64,000 bases of DNA from Pyrrhoderma lamaoense (Eukaryota; Basidiomycota; Agaricomycetes; Hymenochaetales; Hymenochaetaceae), in the NCBI GenBank assembly GCA_002794735.1, contig NBAZ01000017.1, positions 62,001 to 126,000 of the forward strand. Reading direction: 5' to 3'. The notes beneath the pieces were generated by a model. That model saw nothing but the letters and a program-made list of their open reading frames with translations, was not told the origin of the DNA and made no database searches. Shown here one piece after another: positions 25,481 to 37,970 of this stretch. The position numbers and the translations under genes are program-made. Numbering within the stretch: the first letter of the stretch is position 1; each line of letters opens with the position of its first letter.

Positions 25481-27238
25481 GATATTGTTTCCATCACAAT
25501 ATCCATCATCTATAACACCTACCACCTCGTTAGAACTCAGTTAGAATTCGCTTGTTGTGCAATTATGTTTAAACAAGTCTAGGACGACCATCCTTCCCAA
25601 TATCTCGCATTCGTTCTCATCGAGTTCTACATCCCTTCCTCAACAAGAGCCACGATATCCAATCCTTTCACTGGACCCATTACTCTAATTCTCAATACTC
25701 GCAAGACTCTAGGATCCGATATCATATCCGCACAAGCTTAGAGGATTCATTACCTCCTACCACCGTCCCATACAGTATTCGATGCTTGGGACGTGTTACT
25801 TAATCACCAGATCTTTCATAACCCACTTACCTAAAAAGTCCGAATACAAGTACAATAAATCGTTGAAAATCAAGGACAAAAAGAAGAATATGCTTAGCTA
25901 CATTCTCTTACCTCATCCATGTACCTCGGGCCCCGTCTTTCCAGTACCTAACGGGATCACAAGTATCATCAATACGCGCGTCACCTGCTCAAAGATTCCC
26001 TTTATAACCGACTTTTTCTGGACGAAAGTGATTCATTTGTACTTTGCAGCTCGTTTAAGATGTATGTATCAACTGTAATATAGTACAGTATCGTAAAAGT
26101 ACCAAGAATAAAAAAGATTTAGCCCGGAAGTACGTGCACTTTATATACACATATATATCGCTACATCTGCATTGTAATGAGTAACACGTTCACAATCGAT
26201 TGATGTGTCCATCCATCTTGTATCATCATCGGGATGTTAAGTAGAAGAAAGTGCGTCGTTTCCTTTTTCTTTATCTATCTATTATTTTGTGACAAAGCTA
26301 TGTTCTCCCAAATTCCACTTGTATTCGTCAATGCATATCACTGATGATTTGTATCGAGGATGATCCTAGATATCTTGATTCATTAAATGGTAACGTTAAC
26401 CTTTCATTCCTCCAGAAACTCGAAGTGACTTTTATTTGGGGCAAAGAGCTGGGGAGAAGCGATGGAACGCACACTGCAATCAGCTGAGCCTCGAACAGGT
26501 TTGATTGTACTAGATTGGGTACTTAGTGGGGAATCATCTGATAAACTCGGGATTGGAGGTTGTACTTGGTTAGTCCAGCATCGTAATGTCACATATGGGA
26601 GAATTTCGTCACGCTGGACGCCTTTAGAGCTTGGAATACGAACTGAGATTGAAATGAGTACATGTCCTGGACAGCTTCATTTCAGGATGTCGACGAATCT
26701 TGTTCTCTTTCCTAGTTGTATAAACATTTGTTTGTCCAACAGATACGTTGATTTTATCGATTCGTGCGTTCTCTGCACTATATTCCGCACTATGTTAACA
26801 AAAAAGTAGAAAATTAGACTACACTCTGCTTATCGAACTTACCAGATTTCAATTTACTATATAATTTCTACTTGCCGTTAACGGAAGCTGCCCGATTAAG
26901 TACGGTATTTTTGTTAATCGTTACCTGCATGCATTAGAACAAAATGTATTACTGATGAACATTTATTCTGTATTCGTGAGAATGTCTACTTACCAAATAT
27001 AGTAAGACGAATTCGAACAGCCTCTATGCTCAACCAATCAGACGCGTCAATTCTTCCCTTTGTCTTCACGTAGAAAAGCAATCAAGTCGAATGCAACCTC
27101 TCAAAATCGCTCTACATATAAAAATGGCCGTAAAATCTATGTGCTTGATGCTATCTTCGACCCCGGATATCATCTGGTGCCCATCAAAAGCTCCTTCCCG
27201 AGTCTCCGCCCCTCTCACGTACTTTCACTACTACTAAG
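25481..27238. other. Intergenic
   Basis: 1.76 kb with no supported gene. Open frames such as 25782-26078 and 26462-26809 (both plus) have no domain, no codon-usage support I can judge, and no splice partners. Confidence 0.5.
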
Positions 27239-28115
27239 ATGGCTCGTTCTCCAACTAATACAGGCGTCCGATACTCCTGCACTTATTGCGGTAAAAAACT
27301 TGGCAGGCCATCTGATCTTAGAAGACACCAATTGACCCATGAGATAGATCCACAGTATGTGATCACTAGTATAAGGAAGTAATATTGATAACTCATGATA
27401 GTATTTCTGCACACAAGGTTTAAGTGTACTTTCCCAGGGTGCAGCTACGGTTCGCATCAAAAGAGTAACCTCGAAGCTCATATCAAAGCACGCCAGTAAG
27501 TCAGAGTCAGAGAAGTATTATATTGCGCATACGTCCTAATCTTGTATACTCTGTCTAACTTTTAGCTGTCATCAAAGTTTTGAGTGTATCTTCCCAGGGT
27601 GTTCCAGAACATACAAGGACGCCAGCTCCGTGATTAGGCACGAGAAAAAACACCACGGTTTTTATAGAACTCAAGAACAAGGGTGTAGCTCTATCCGTTA
27701 CACTGAGCAACAAGGAGTGAAAACGAAAAATGATAAAGTGGTGTTTGATCATTATAATAATCGCGCTTCGATGCCCACGGGAAAGGAATATGAAAACTCT
27801 TATATCCAGATAGATTCTCCACGATCTCCTTCAGAGTACTCTGAACCAGATACACCCCAACAAGTCACACCGCCCCTTTGCTCATCGTATCCCTTGCCAG
27901 TGATCATGGACCAGAGTACACCCATGGATATTACAGGACTGGATGGTTTAGGTGTATACGAGTCTCGACAGTACTACTCTCCTTATGCATCCATCTCTGA
28001 TGCCTTGCCTTCCTTCACCGTCCCCTTTCCGTCTCAGACTGAGTCTGCATTCATGATTGAATCCTCATTTTGGGTGGACCTTAAAACCCCTCAGTCACTT
28101 CCATATACCTCATGA
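27239..28115 (+). CDS. Three-finger C2H2 zinc-finger protein, probable transcription factor
   Basis: Exons 27239-27354, 27418-27495, 27566-28115 give 247 aa. Each exon carries one C2H2 finger: CTYCGKKLGRPSDLRRHQLTH (C-x2-C) over resid. 14-34, then CTFPGCSYGSHQKSNLEAHI with a C-x4-C spacing, then CIFPGCSRTYKDASSVIRHE, also C-x4-C. The rest (about 110-247) is Ser/Pro/Tyr-rich and acidic, with SPRSPSEYSEPDTP, and looks like an activation or regulatory region. The start is the ATG closest to the first finger, with no upstream in-frame ATG before a stop. Target genes cannot be inferred. Confidence 0.83.
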
Positions 28116-29929
28116 TAGTCTCTCCTGAGCTGCCCCCTTCTCTACATCTTCTCTCCACTCAGCTTATAGTTTAAGATTATAGACATATATTATCAACACA
28201 AAACATTTCTTACTTCATCCCGTATTCACACCTCGTTCTCATTTCAACCTGTTTTTCGTACTCTCTTCAACTTGTTTCAATCATCAACTTAGTACGATGA
28301 CCTCTTTCTATTCTCTAACACATTTTGCGATGTTACTAAATCTGTACTTTTTCCTCTTCCATTTATTTCTTATTCGTTTTTCCTATTTTTCTTTGTATCT
28401 ATCACTTCTCAACAAGTTTTTGGATAAATCATAAATCAATGTTGTACTAGTTCCATTATCATCCTCCAATATTAAATCATATATTTTTTAACATAAACAC
28501 TTCAAATTCCGGATATGCATGACCAATGGCTTATAAGCGACGACAAATTCCAGGGCGAAGCGACGTGAATCCGGACTTCCGACTCGCGCTCTTCTTTCCT
28601 AACAGTCATCTCACCCTTCGTGATAGCTTAGACTCGCCCTTTCTTCAAAAGTAGCCACGATTTATCGCTCAAAAATAGCATTAGTCTGGCTGATAGTGGA
28701 TTGTGAATTATCAAAGCTGCTATTGTTTCCTATGCGAATTCTAGGGTACAGCCACAGCATCCTTCACGTGGAAAACTCGCACCTATCGTCCTGTCAACTG
28801 TTGCATACACCACTCAACTGTCGCATCTATCACAGTACAATTCTTTTGCAATACCTCCGATATCATGTCATGATATCTAGATATTGAAGCAGAGATGGAT
28901 CTGATAAAACTGAGGTACTATCTCTATCGCACACTCCTATAACCTATAGCCATAAAACAGAGAGAGAGGGGGGGGGCGTCTGTTCTTGAAATCCAGACCG
29001 AATGGAAGTAATGTTCGAAAAAAAAGAGAGATGAAAGACCAAAGTCGTTCAAGGTGGAACGATCACATGATCACCAACACGCACATTGCTAAAATCAAGA
29101 AAACCCAGTAGTCCGTAGTTTCTGTAAGTTTGCATCATTTACATGTAATTGAGCTTGATGGCGCGCGAGTAAGTAGAGTGAGATATAAATAACTTGATTT
29201 AATAGTGATGGACTTATAAAAGTAAAACTGGAAGTATTTATGTGTTTATATTTATGTGTTTTTTTCATATTAACGTTGGGGTTTTCTACCATTCATACAT
29301 CCTGTGATTATAGTATGGTAACTTCAACAGTGAACTTGTTTCCCTATTTACTCAATCGCTAGCCTACTCTACGAGATCATGTATAGTGTCACATACTTAT
29401 CATGATCAGTAGAAGAAGTAGATATATGTAACTGTAGAGCTTACTGTGCGAAACCCGTGCCTTAGCTCTACGGAACAACGGGCTACACATTAAAATCACG
29501 ACCAGTGACACTATTTTCACTAAAAAAATCGGTCCAGTGATTTGACTTTGTTATGTCAGCTCCGGGATGAATGTGATGAAGAGATCTAAAATTACCTTTG
29601 CCCTCTAGTCGCAACTTTCACAGAATCATGAAGAACTTACCCGATCTATGTAGATTCCTGACTATATCTAAGACTGAGATTTTATACAATCATAGTATCA
29701 GTAAGTTATCGCATGTATAGAAATACATGTAGTAAGAATTCCCAAAGCTGGGAAGTAATAGTGAAAATTGAATAGCCAATTATAGGTTGTCGATCCTCAT
29801 CATTTCTCGATCCATAAAATCCGAGCTAAAATTTTGCGTGATCCTCTTCCTCTTCAACCACGACGCTCGCGCGGGTGAAGAGGAAGGTAGTACATTTTTA
29901 ACAAGTTTTTTTTGCAAAATATACAAAAG
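28116..29929. other. Intergenic upstream of CAD gene
   Basis: 1.8 kb, AT-rich, no supported gene. It holds a purine tract ending in G-runs at about 28961-28977. A short inverted repeat, GTAGAGCT...AGCTCTAC, lies at about 29434-29474 with a ~23-nt loop, of unknown meaning. Confidence 0.5.
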
Positions 29930-32900
29930 ATGCCTATCAAACAGACCGCTACTACTTCCTTACGCCCAGCGATGACACGAACACCTACAATGCCTAACGG
30001 TTTCCCAACCGCACTGGCAAGTACAGCTATGCTCGACTTGTCTGATTCTTCTTCTTCTTCTCCTTCTAAAAGCGCAAATGCCGTACTCGAACTCAGTGAC
30101 GGGAGCGCATATCAAGGTATCAGTTTTGGAGCAACAGATAAGAGCGTTGCTGGCGAATGTGTCTTTCAGACTGGTAAGCACCCCTGCACAATATAAAAAA
30201 TACAATTTCTCTTTGTATGCGTTGGGTGCCCCCTCCCTGAGAACGCCAATTATAGGTATGGTAGGCTATACCGAGTCTTTGACCGACCCGTCCTACGAAG
30301 GCCAAATTCTCATCCTAACATACCCACTCATCGGGAACTACGGGGTCCCAGAGAGGCTGGCCTCTTCTTTGGACAAGTTGCCTGCAGACTTTGAATCCAA
30401 CCGCATACATGCATCTGCGTTGGTTGTGGGCTACTACTCTGAAGAATTCAGCCATTTCCTTGCAAAATCCTCTCTCGGGAATGGCTTAAAGAGAACGGAA
30501 TACCCGCTATTTGTGGAGTTGATACACGTGCTCTCACTAAGAAAATTAGAGAGAAAGGATCGATGTTAGGTAAGGTTCTTGTTAAGAGATCCAATTTACC
30601 TGGTTTCGAACGGGCTCGTTCTCTTAAAACGGAGGCTGCTTCTATGTCTCGTACTTCCTCACAAGATTCCCAAACTTGGAGAGAAGATTACTTGGACATC
30701 GACTTTAGGGATCCTAACCAGGAGAACCTAGTCGCCGCTGTCTCAACTACCTCTCCAAAGATCTACAAGCCTGATGCGAGTCCATTACTTCACCCCTCCG
30801 GAAGGCCGGTGCGTGTACTTGCAATCGATGTTGGTATGAAATACAACCAGATTCGTTGCTTCACGAACCGTGGAGTAGAACTGAAGGTAGTTCCTTGGGA
30901 CTATGATTTCCTCTCCTCATCCGAAGAGCCTTTTGATGGTCTCTTCATCTCAAACGGTCCTGGTGATCCTACCATGGTCTCCGAGACAATCTCGAGATTA
31001 CGAAAGGCAATGGAAGACTCGTCACGGCCCATATTCGGTATCTGTCTTGGACATCAGTTACTCGCCCTCGCAGCAGGAGCGAAAACATCAAAGATGAAGT
31101 ACGGTAATCGTGGACATAATATCCCTTGCACAGACGTTCTCAGCGGTAGATGTTATATTACGAGCCAGAACCACGGTTACCAAGTTGATACAGACTCATT
31201 GCCAGGGAACTGGAAGGAGTTGTTCAAAAATGCTAATGACGGTAGTAATGAAGGTATCTATTGCATAGACAAACCGTATTTCTCTGTACAATTCCATCCA
31301 GAGTCTACACCTGGTCCCCGTGATACTGAGTTTTTGTTCGATGTTTTCATCAAGAACATCGTTGACAGTGCTGCTACTGGCTCTTTCGCTCCTATAGCTT
31401 TACCTGGTGGGACTAAGGGGAGAATCAAAAACTTACACCTCGAGTCGATGTCCAAAAGGTACTCATACTCGGTTCTGGAGGTCTTTCTATAGGTCAAGCC
31501 GGTGAATTTGACTACTCTGGCTCACAAGCAATCAAGGCTCTCAAGGAAGAGGGTATCTACACGATTCTCGTCAATCCTAACATCGCAACAATCGCAACTT
31601 CAAGGGGTCTCGCAGATAAAGTTTACTTCCTTCCAGTAACCCCAGAGTTTGTACGAAAAATAATTAAATATGAACGCCCAGATGGCATTTATGTATCGTT
31701 TGGTGGTCAGACAGCTTTGAACGTAGGGATTGCGCTGAAAGACGAGTTTTCTTCTCTTGGAGTCCGTGTACTTGGTACAAAAATCGATACGATTATAATG
31801 ACAGAAGATCGCCAGCTGTTCGCAGACGCAATGGCTGAAATTGGTGAACGATGTGCTCAAAGCGCTACTGCGACAACTATCGAAGAAGCCTGCAAGGCGG
31901 CTGAGGAAATCGGATATCCGGTAATTGTACGTGCGGCTTATGCTTTGGGAGGGCTTGGGTCTGGTTTCGCACAAGACGAGGGACAGCTTCGGGAACTATG
32001 TGGAAAGGCATTTGCTACAAGTCCTCAGGTACTTGTCGAAAAAAGTATGAAAGGGTGGAAAGAGATTGAATATGAGGTCGTACGGGACTGTCGGGATAAC
32101 TGTATCACAGTTTGTAACATGGAGGTATGTTATGTGTTCTTAGATAGCATAGAAAAGATAATGATCGGTTGATAGAACTTTGACCCTCTCGGAATCCACA
32201 CCGGAGACTCTATCGTTGTCGCCCCTTCTCAAACTCTCTCGGATACTGACTATAATATGCTTCGTACTACTGCAATCAATGTCATCCGCCATCTTGGTGT
32301 TGTCGGTGAATGTAATATTCAATATGCATTGAACCCCACTTCAAAAGAATATTGCATCATCGAGGTCAGTTTATCGGTGGTATCCCTCTTTCTCACCCTC
32401 TTAAACTTTCTTATAGGTCAATGCTCGTTTGTCTCGTTCATCCGCGCTTGCATCTAAAGCAACAGGTTACCCCCTCGCGTTCATTGCCGCAAAACTCGGA
32501 CTTGGCATTCCTCTTAATGAGATCAAGAACTCTGTGACGAAAGTTACATCTGCTTGCTTCGAGCCGAGCTTGGATTATGTTGTAGTCAAGATTCCACGCT
32601 GGGACTTGAAAAAGTTCAGCCGTGTAAGCAAGCTTCTTAGTAGTAGCATGAAGAGTGTTGGTGAGGTTATGGCTATCGGCCGTACGTTTGAGGAGACTAT
32701 GCAAAAAGCAATCAGGGCTATTGATGACCAGTTCCCTGGTTTTTCTAAGGTACATTCGCATTTTTTATGCTTATGCAACTTAACTGATGCCATCTGAATT
32801 TTTTAAGAATGATGTTCTTGATGATATTGACGACGAGTTATTGAACCCTACGGACAAACGCATATTCGCCATTCACACTGCCTTTTCTCGTGGATATAGC

Positions 32901-35900
32901 GTAGATAAAATCTGGAAGATGACTAACATTGACAAATGGTTCTTGACTCGTTTGCGAAATCTTTACAGAATGGAACAGCATCTTTCGTAAGTTTGTAATT
33001 TGATAGCAAATCAACTTATATTTATTGTCGTTGTTGTTCGCAACAGAAATTACAATATATCTACGTTGCCAAAGGACCTCTTGACTCAGGCAAAACAAAT
33101 GGGTTTCTCTGATCGACAGCTTGCTATCTGTACTAAATCTACGGAGTTAGCTATACGTCGGCTAAGAAAGGAGCTTAGCATTTCGCCCTTCATCAAGCAA
33201 ATCGATACGGTCGCTGCAGAATTCCCAGCATATACGAACTATCTCTATACCACTTACAACGCCGTAGAACACGACGTTGATTTTGACGACCACGGAATCA
33301 TGGTTCTTGGTTCTGGTGTTTATCGTATCGGTTCATCGGTCGAATTCGATTGGTGTGCTGTCCGCGCTATCCGAACTCTGCGAGAACAAGGCATTAAAAC
33401 GGTGATGGTTAACTACAACCCAGAAACTGTCAGTACAGACTACGACGAAGCGGATCGTCTGTACTTTGAGACAATCAGCTTGGAAACGATTCTCGATATC
33501 TATGATACTGAGCAATCTCGTGGAGTTATCATCTCAATGGGTGGTCAAACTCCGAATAACATCGCTCTTCCTTTACATCGTGAAAATGTCAACATCTACG
33601 GTACTTCTCCTGAAATGATTGACACGGCGGAGAACAGGTATAAGTTCTCTCGTTTGCTTGACAAGATTGGCGTTGACCAGCCCGAATGGAAGGAGCTTAC
33701 GAGTTTCGAGGCTGCTGAGGAATTCTGTGACAAAGTTAGCTATCCAGTGCTTGTCAGGCCTTCGTATGTTTTGTCTGGAGCCGCGATGAATGTGGTCTCG
33801 TCAGCAGACGATCTAATTAATTACCTGACCCAAGCCACTGCAGTCTCTCGTGATCATCCTGTTGTAATCACGAAGTACATTGAGCAAGCGAAGGAAATTG
33901 AGATGGATGCTGTTGCGAAGAATGGGAAGCTTGTTATGCACTATGTATCGGAGCACGTTGAGAATGCTGGTGTACATTCTGGGGACGCAACACTCATTCT
34001 CCCCCCTCAGGACCTTGATCCCGAGACCGTTCGTCGTATCGAAGAGGCTACAGCCAAGATAGCTAACGCACTCAACGTTACTGGTCCCTTCAACATCCAG
34101 TTCATCGCTAAAAACAACGAGATCAAGGTTATAGAGTGCAATCTCAGAGCAGCTCGATCGTTCCCTTTCGTTTCAAAAGTTACTGGTGTTGACGCTATCG
34201 AAATGGCTACGAAGGTCATGCTCGGGCTACCTGTCGAGGCCTACCCAGAACTCAATTTACCTCCGGACTACGTCGGAGTTAAAGTCCCGCAATTCAGTTT
34301 CAGTCGGTTATCTGGTGCTGACCCTGTTTTGGGTGTTGAGATGGCTTCAACTGGTGAAGTTGCTTGCTTTGGTCGTGATAAGTATGAAGCGTACTTGAAA
34401 GCTCTTATTTCATCTGGCATCAACCCTCCAAAGAAGAACATACTGTTCTCAATTGGTGGGTTCAAGGAAAAGATGGAGATCTTGCCGTCTGTGCAGCGAC
34501 TGGCAGCGGCAGGCTATAATATCTTTGCTACATCTGGAACTGCTGATTTTCTCACGGAACACCATGTTCCTTGCAAGGTCAGAAACTCCTTTTTTCTTCC
34601 GGTAATCTACTTTCCTTACATTTTCATTTCAGTATCTTGATCTATTGGAAGACGAAGGGAAAGAAAAGTCCGAGTATTCGCTCACTCAGCATCTTGCTAA
34701 CAACCTCATTGACATGTATATCAACTTACCTTCAAAGAATAATTACCGTCGCCCGGCAAGTTATAATAGCAAGGGGTACAGAACTCGTCGAATGGCTGTA
34801 GACTACGCTGTCCCTCTTCTTAATAACATCAAGTGTGCCAAACTTCTTGCGGAAGCTCTAGTCAGGAAATACCCGCTTGATGTATCAAGTGTCGACTATA
34901 AGACCTCTCACGCAACTCATACTTTCCCTGGACTTGTTGCGATTTCCACCTTCGTCCCGGCCTCATCGCTCCCAATGTTGGAAGTATGGACTTTGAAAAC
35001 ATGTCAAAGGCTTCCCTGAGCGGTGGATTCACGACTTGTATAGTTCTCCCCTACGGCAAATCCACGCAAATAACAGATGGAAACACACTTAGTTTAGCGA
35101 AGACTAGTGCCAGAGATGTAGCTCACTGTAATTACGCTTTGAGCGTAGTTGCTTCGCCGGCCAATGTGCAAGTTATTGATGATGAAGTGCAAGCGGAATC
35201 GAAGGCATTATATATTCCATGTAACGATGTCTTTGGCGTTTCTTCCATGTGCAAGCATGTAGCAGCTATTGCTGCTCATTTTGCTTCATGGCCATCAGAT
35301 AAGCCTATTGTTACAGATGCTAAAGGCTCTGAACTTGCTTCGGTATTGCTACTTGCCAGCCTGCATAATCGTGCTGTACATGTTACAGACGTCCGCCGAC
35401 GAGAAGACCTCTTGTTGATCTCTTTGAGTAAATCTAAGGAACTGAAGGTTACTTGTGATGTTTCAGTTTACTCGCTATTTTTCAGTTCCGAAAACTTCCC
35501 TAGAGTGAAGTGCCTACCTTCAAAAGAGGATCAATCTGAGCTTTGGAATAATATGGACGTAATCGATGCCTTTTCTATCGGAATTGTCCCTTACGAGCTA
35601 TGTTCAGAACTTGGAGAACAGTTCTCTTCTTCTGTTGGCATCGAAGATGCTCTTCCTCTGCTTTTGACAGCTGTATCTGAGGGTAAAATTACTCTTGAGC
35701 AAATTCAGGAACGTCTTCACGATAACCCAATTCGAATATTTGGACTGCCAGATCAGTCTCATACTCAAGTAGAAGTGATGTTGCACAGAAAAGCAATCAT
35801 GAATACTCGCAGGTCTTCGTCGTGGTCTCCTCTTGATAAAAACGAGGTTAGTGGTGCTGTTAACCGAGTTGTCGTTCACGGGCAAACCGTCTTCCTCGAC

Positions 35901-37224
35901 GGATCACTATCAGCAGTTCCTCTTGGACGTGATATTTCAAGCGCAACGATCACGCGTCCTGCCGCTATTGCTGAACGACGTGGATCTATCAGTGGACCCC
36001 GACCAAGCGCCCATACAGTAGACTCTGGAGTAGGTCTCAATGCACCATTGCTCAAACTCGCAGATGGTACACTCGCTTCTCAACAGGGACCTATGCCTTT
36101 GACTGCTGTTGGTAGCTCTCATGCAGTTGCTATTGCTTCAACTCCTCGCGTATTCTCCCCTCTGACACCCCACCCTGCGTTCCACCGTAAGAGCATTCTA
36201 ACAGTGAAGCAACTAACGCATCAAGATATACACGACTTGTTCAGCTTGGCTCACGAAATGCGTCTCCAAGTAGAGAGAAATGGTACGCTGGATATCCTAA
36301 AAGGCAAGGTGCTATGCACATTGTTCTATGAACCATCAACACGCACCAGTGCATCCTTTGATGCTGCCATGAAGAGATGTGGAGGAGAGGTTGTGCAAGT
36401 CAACGCTGATACAGCTTCAGTCCAAAAAGGAGAAACCTTGGAAGATACAATCCGTACTCTCAGTTGTTATGCTGACGCAATTGTAATGAGACACCCAGAC
36501 GTAGGCAGTGCTCAGACAGCCGCTAAGTACTCTCCTGTTCCGGTCATCAATGCAGGAGACGGTATTGGTGAGCATCCTACCCAAGCTCTTTTGGACGTCT
36601 ATACCATCCGTTCGGAACTGGGAACAGTTAATGGTAGAACAATTACTCTTCTTGGTGATCTCAAGAACGGACGTACAGTGCATAGTCTCGTAACTCTTCT
36701 TTGTTTGTACTCCGTACGCTTGAATTTTGTTGCACCCCGCTCCCTCGCGATGCCTCAGAGCGTGATCACTGCTGCAAGGAAGGCAGGCGTTTACGTCCGA
36801 GTATGTGATTCGCTAGAAGAGGTATTGGCGGAAACGGACGTTCTATATGTGACGCGCGTTCAGAAGGAGAGGTTCTCCAATGAAGAAGAGTGGTTGAGAG
36901 TTAAAGATGCTTATAGGATCGATCACTCAGTGCTGAGCAGAGCAAAGGAAGACATGATCGTGATGCACCCACTTCCACGAGTCAATGGTGAGTATTGTTA
37001 CCGAGATTATACGACCAATTTATACTAATGCGATTCTCAATGTTTGTGATCTGTAACAGAAATCGATCCCGAAGTCGACTTTGATTCTCGCAGGGCTGTC
37101 TACTTCCGTCAAATGCGTTACGGGTTGTTTGTACGTCTATCATTAAGGTCTTTTACATCATAGAGTTTTGTGCTAATAATACTTATAGGTTCGCATGGCC
37201 TTACTTGCTAGTGTCATGGGATAA
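29930..37224 (+). CDS. ura2: Multifunctional pyrimidine synthesis protein: GATase, carbamoyl-phosphate synthase, inactive DHOase-like, aspartate transcarbamylase
   Basis: Makes carbamoyl phosphate from glutamine, then carbamoyl-aspartate, in the cytosol. Exons: 29930-30173, 30256-32124, 32176-32364, 32417-32749, 32808-32986, 33047-34577, 34633-36987, 37060-37130, 37189-37224. Domains in order: GATase with nucleophile GICLGHQ and SVQFHPES; two ATP-grasp CPSase halves ([31 protein letters not shown]); regulatory MGS-like end ([11 protein letters not shown]); a DHOase-like segment THTFPGL...[13 protein letters not shown]; ATCase with [12 protein letters not shown] and [10 protein letters not shown]. 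Three single-base losses break the frame: 30471-30478, the A-run at 31427-31431, and 34955-34962. The conserved protein resumes exactly in the next frame each time, and the gene is essential, so these are most likely sequence errors. Confidence 0.95.
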
Positions 37225-37515
37225 GGGCTTTGACTCAAAAAATAAAAACAATTGTGAGGGAGAAGTGTCGCGTGAAAAATGGTAACAAAATATAATTTTA
37301 TCACTACTTATTTACCAGTAGAATTATACCTACACTCTATATCCGGGAGAAAGCTCTCGTATGATAGCCAAAAAAAGGTTTATATTGGACAATCGGACTT
37401 TTAACTCATAGCATAGATGAAAGCAAGAAATGCATTGTATGTATGTACATGTTTAGCATAGAATATATCATGTAGATGAACAACGAAAGGATTTTTGGCA
37501 ATATTGCATCGAAGT

Positions 37516-37970
37516 TTACAGCAAATTCGTAAAACCTTGTCGCGTGCAAAAAAATAAAAAAACCAGGTCATTCTAAAAAGGAAATGGCGTCTATAAAAGA
37601 AAATAGGAAGGCAGACGCGTCGTGCTCACAGGTCTTGTGAGTGATCGGCTTTCCCTATTTGGAGATATGACCAACGCGTCTAATAGAACTCAAGACAATG
37701 AGAAAAAAGGCTCAAATAACACAGTTTGAATCATTTTCTCTGATATAAAAAGTCATATTTATGTGTGAATGATACAGGTAGATTACTTTATAATTTTTAA
37801 TTACAATATACTGCATAACTGTAGCGTCTGCAGAGGGAAAACAGACGTGTCGAAGCTGTGAGCACGACGCGTCTGCCTTCCTATTTTCTTTTATAGACGC
37901 CATTTCCTTTTAGAATGACCTGGTTTTTTTATTTTTTTGCACGCAACAAGGTTTTACGAATTTGCTGTAA
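37516..37970. mobile_element. 455-bp inverted-repeat (foldback/MITE-like) element
   Basis: Left arm 37516-37631 and right arm 37856-37970 are reverse complements over about 115 bases, with only one substitution and one A-indel that I can see. Both arms begin TTACAGCAAATTCG at their outer ends. The 224-bp centre has no open reading frame of note. It lies about 290 bp downstream of the CAD stop. I see no clear target-site duplication, so the transposon class is unassigned. A transcript through it would fold into a long near-perfect RNA hairpin. Confidence 0.75.

Noticed and set aside
26462..26809. 115-codon plus-strand frame
   Set aside because: No domain, no splice partners, and no similarity to neighbours; it is probably chance.
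30471..34962. Programmed frameshifting in the CAD gene
   Set aside because: Three breaks at unrelated contexts, all reading as one missing base, in a family that is normally one continuous frame. Sequence error is far simpler.
37516..37970. CRISPR or LTR interpretation of the repeated arms
   Set aside because: There are only two arms and they are inverted, not direct. There are no spacer-repeat units and no LTR ends or coding core.
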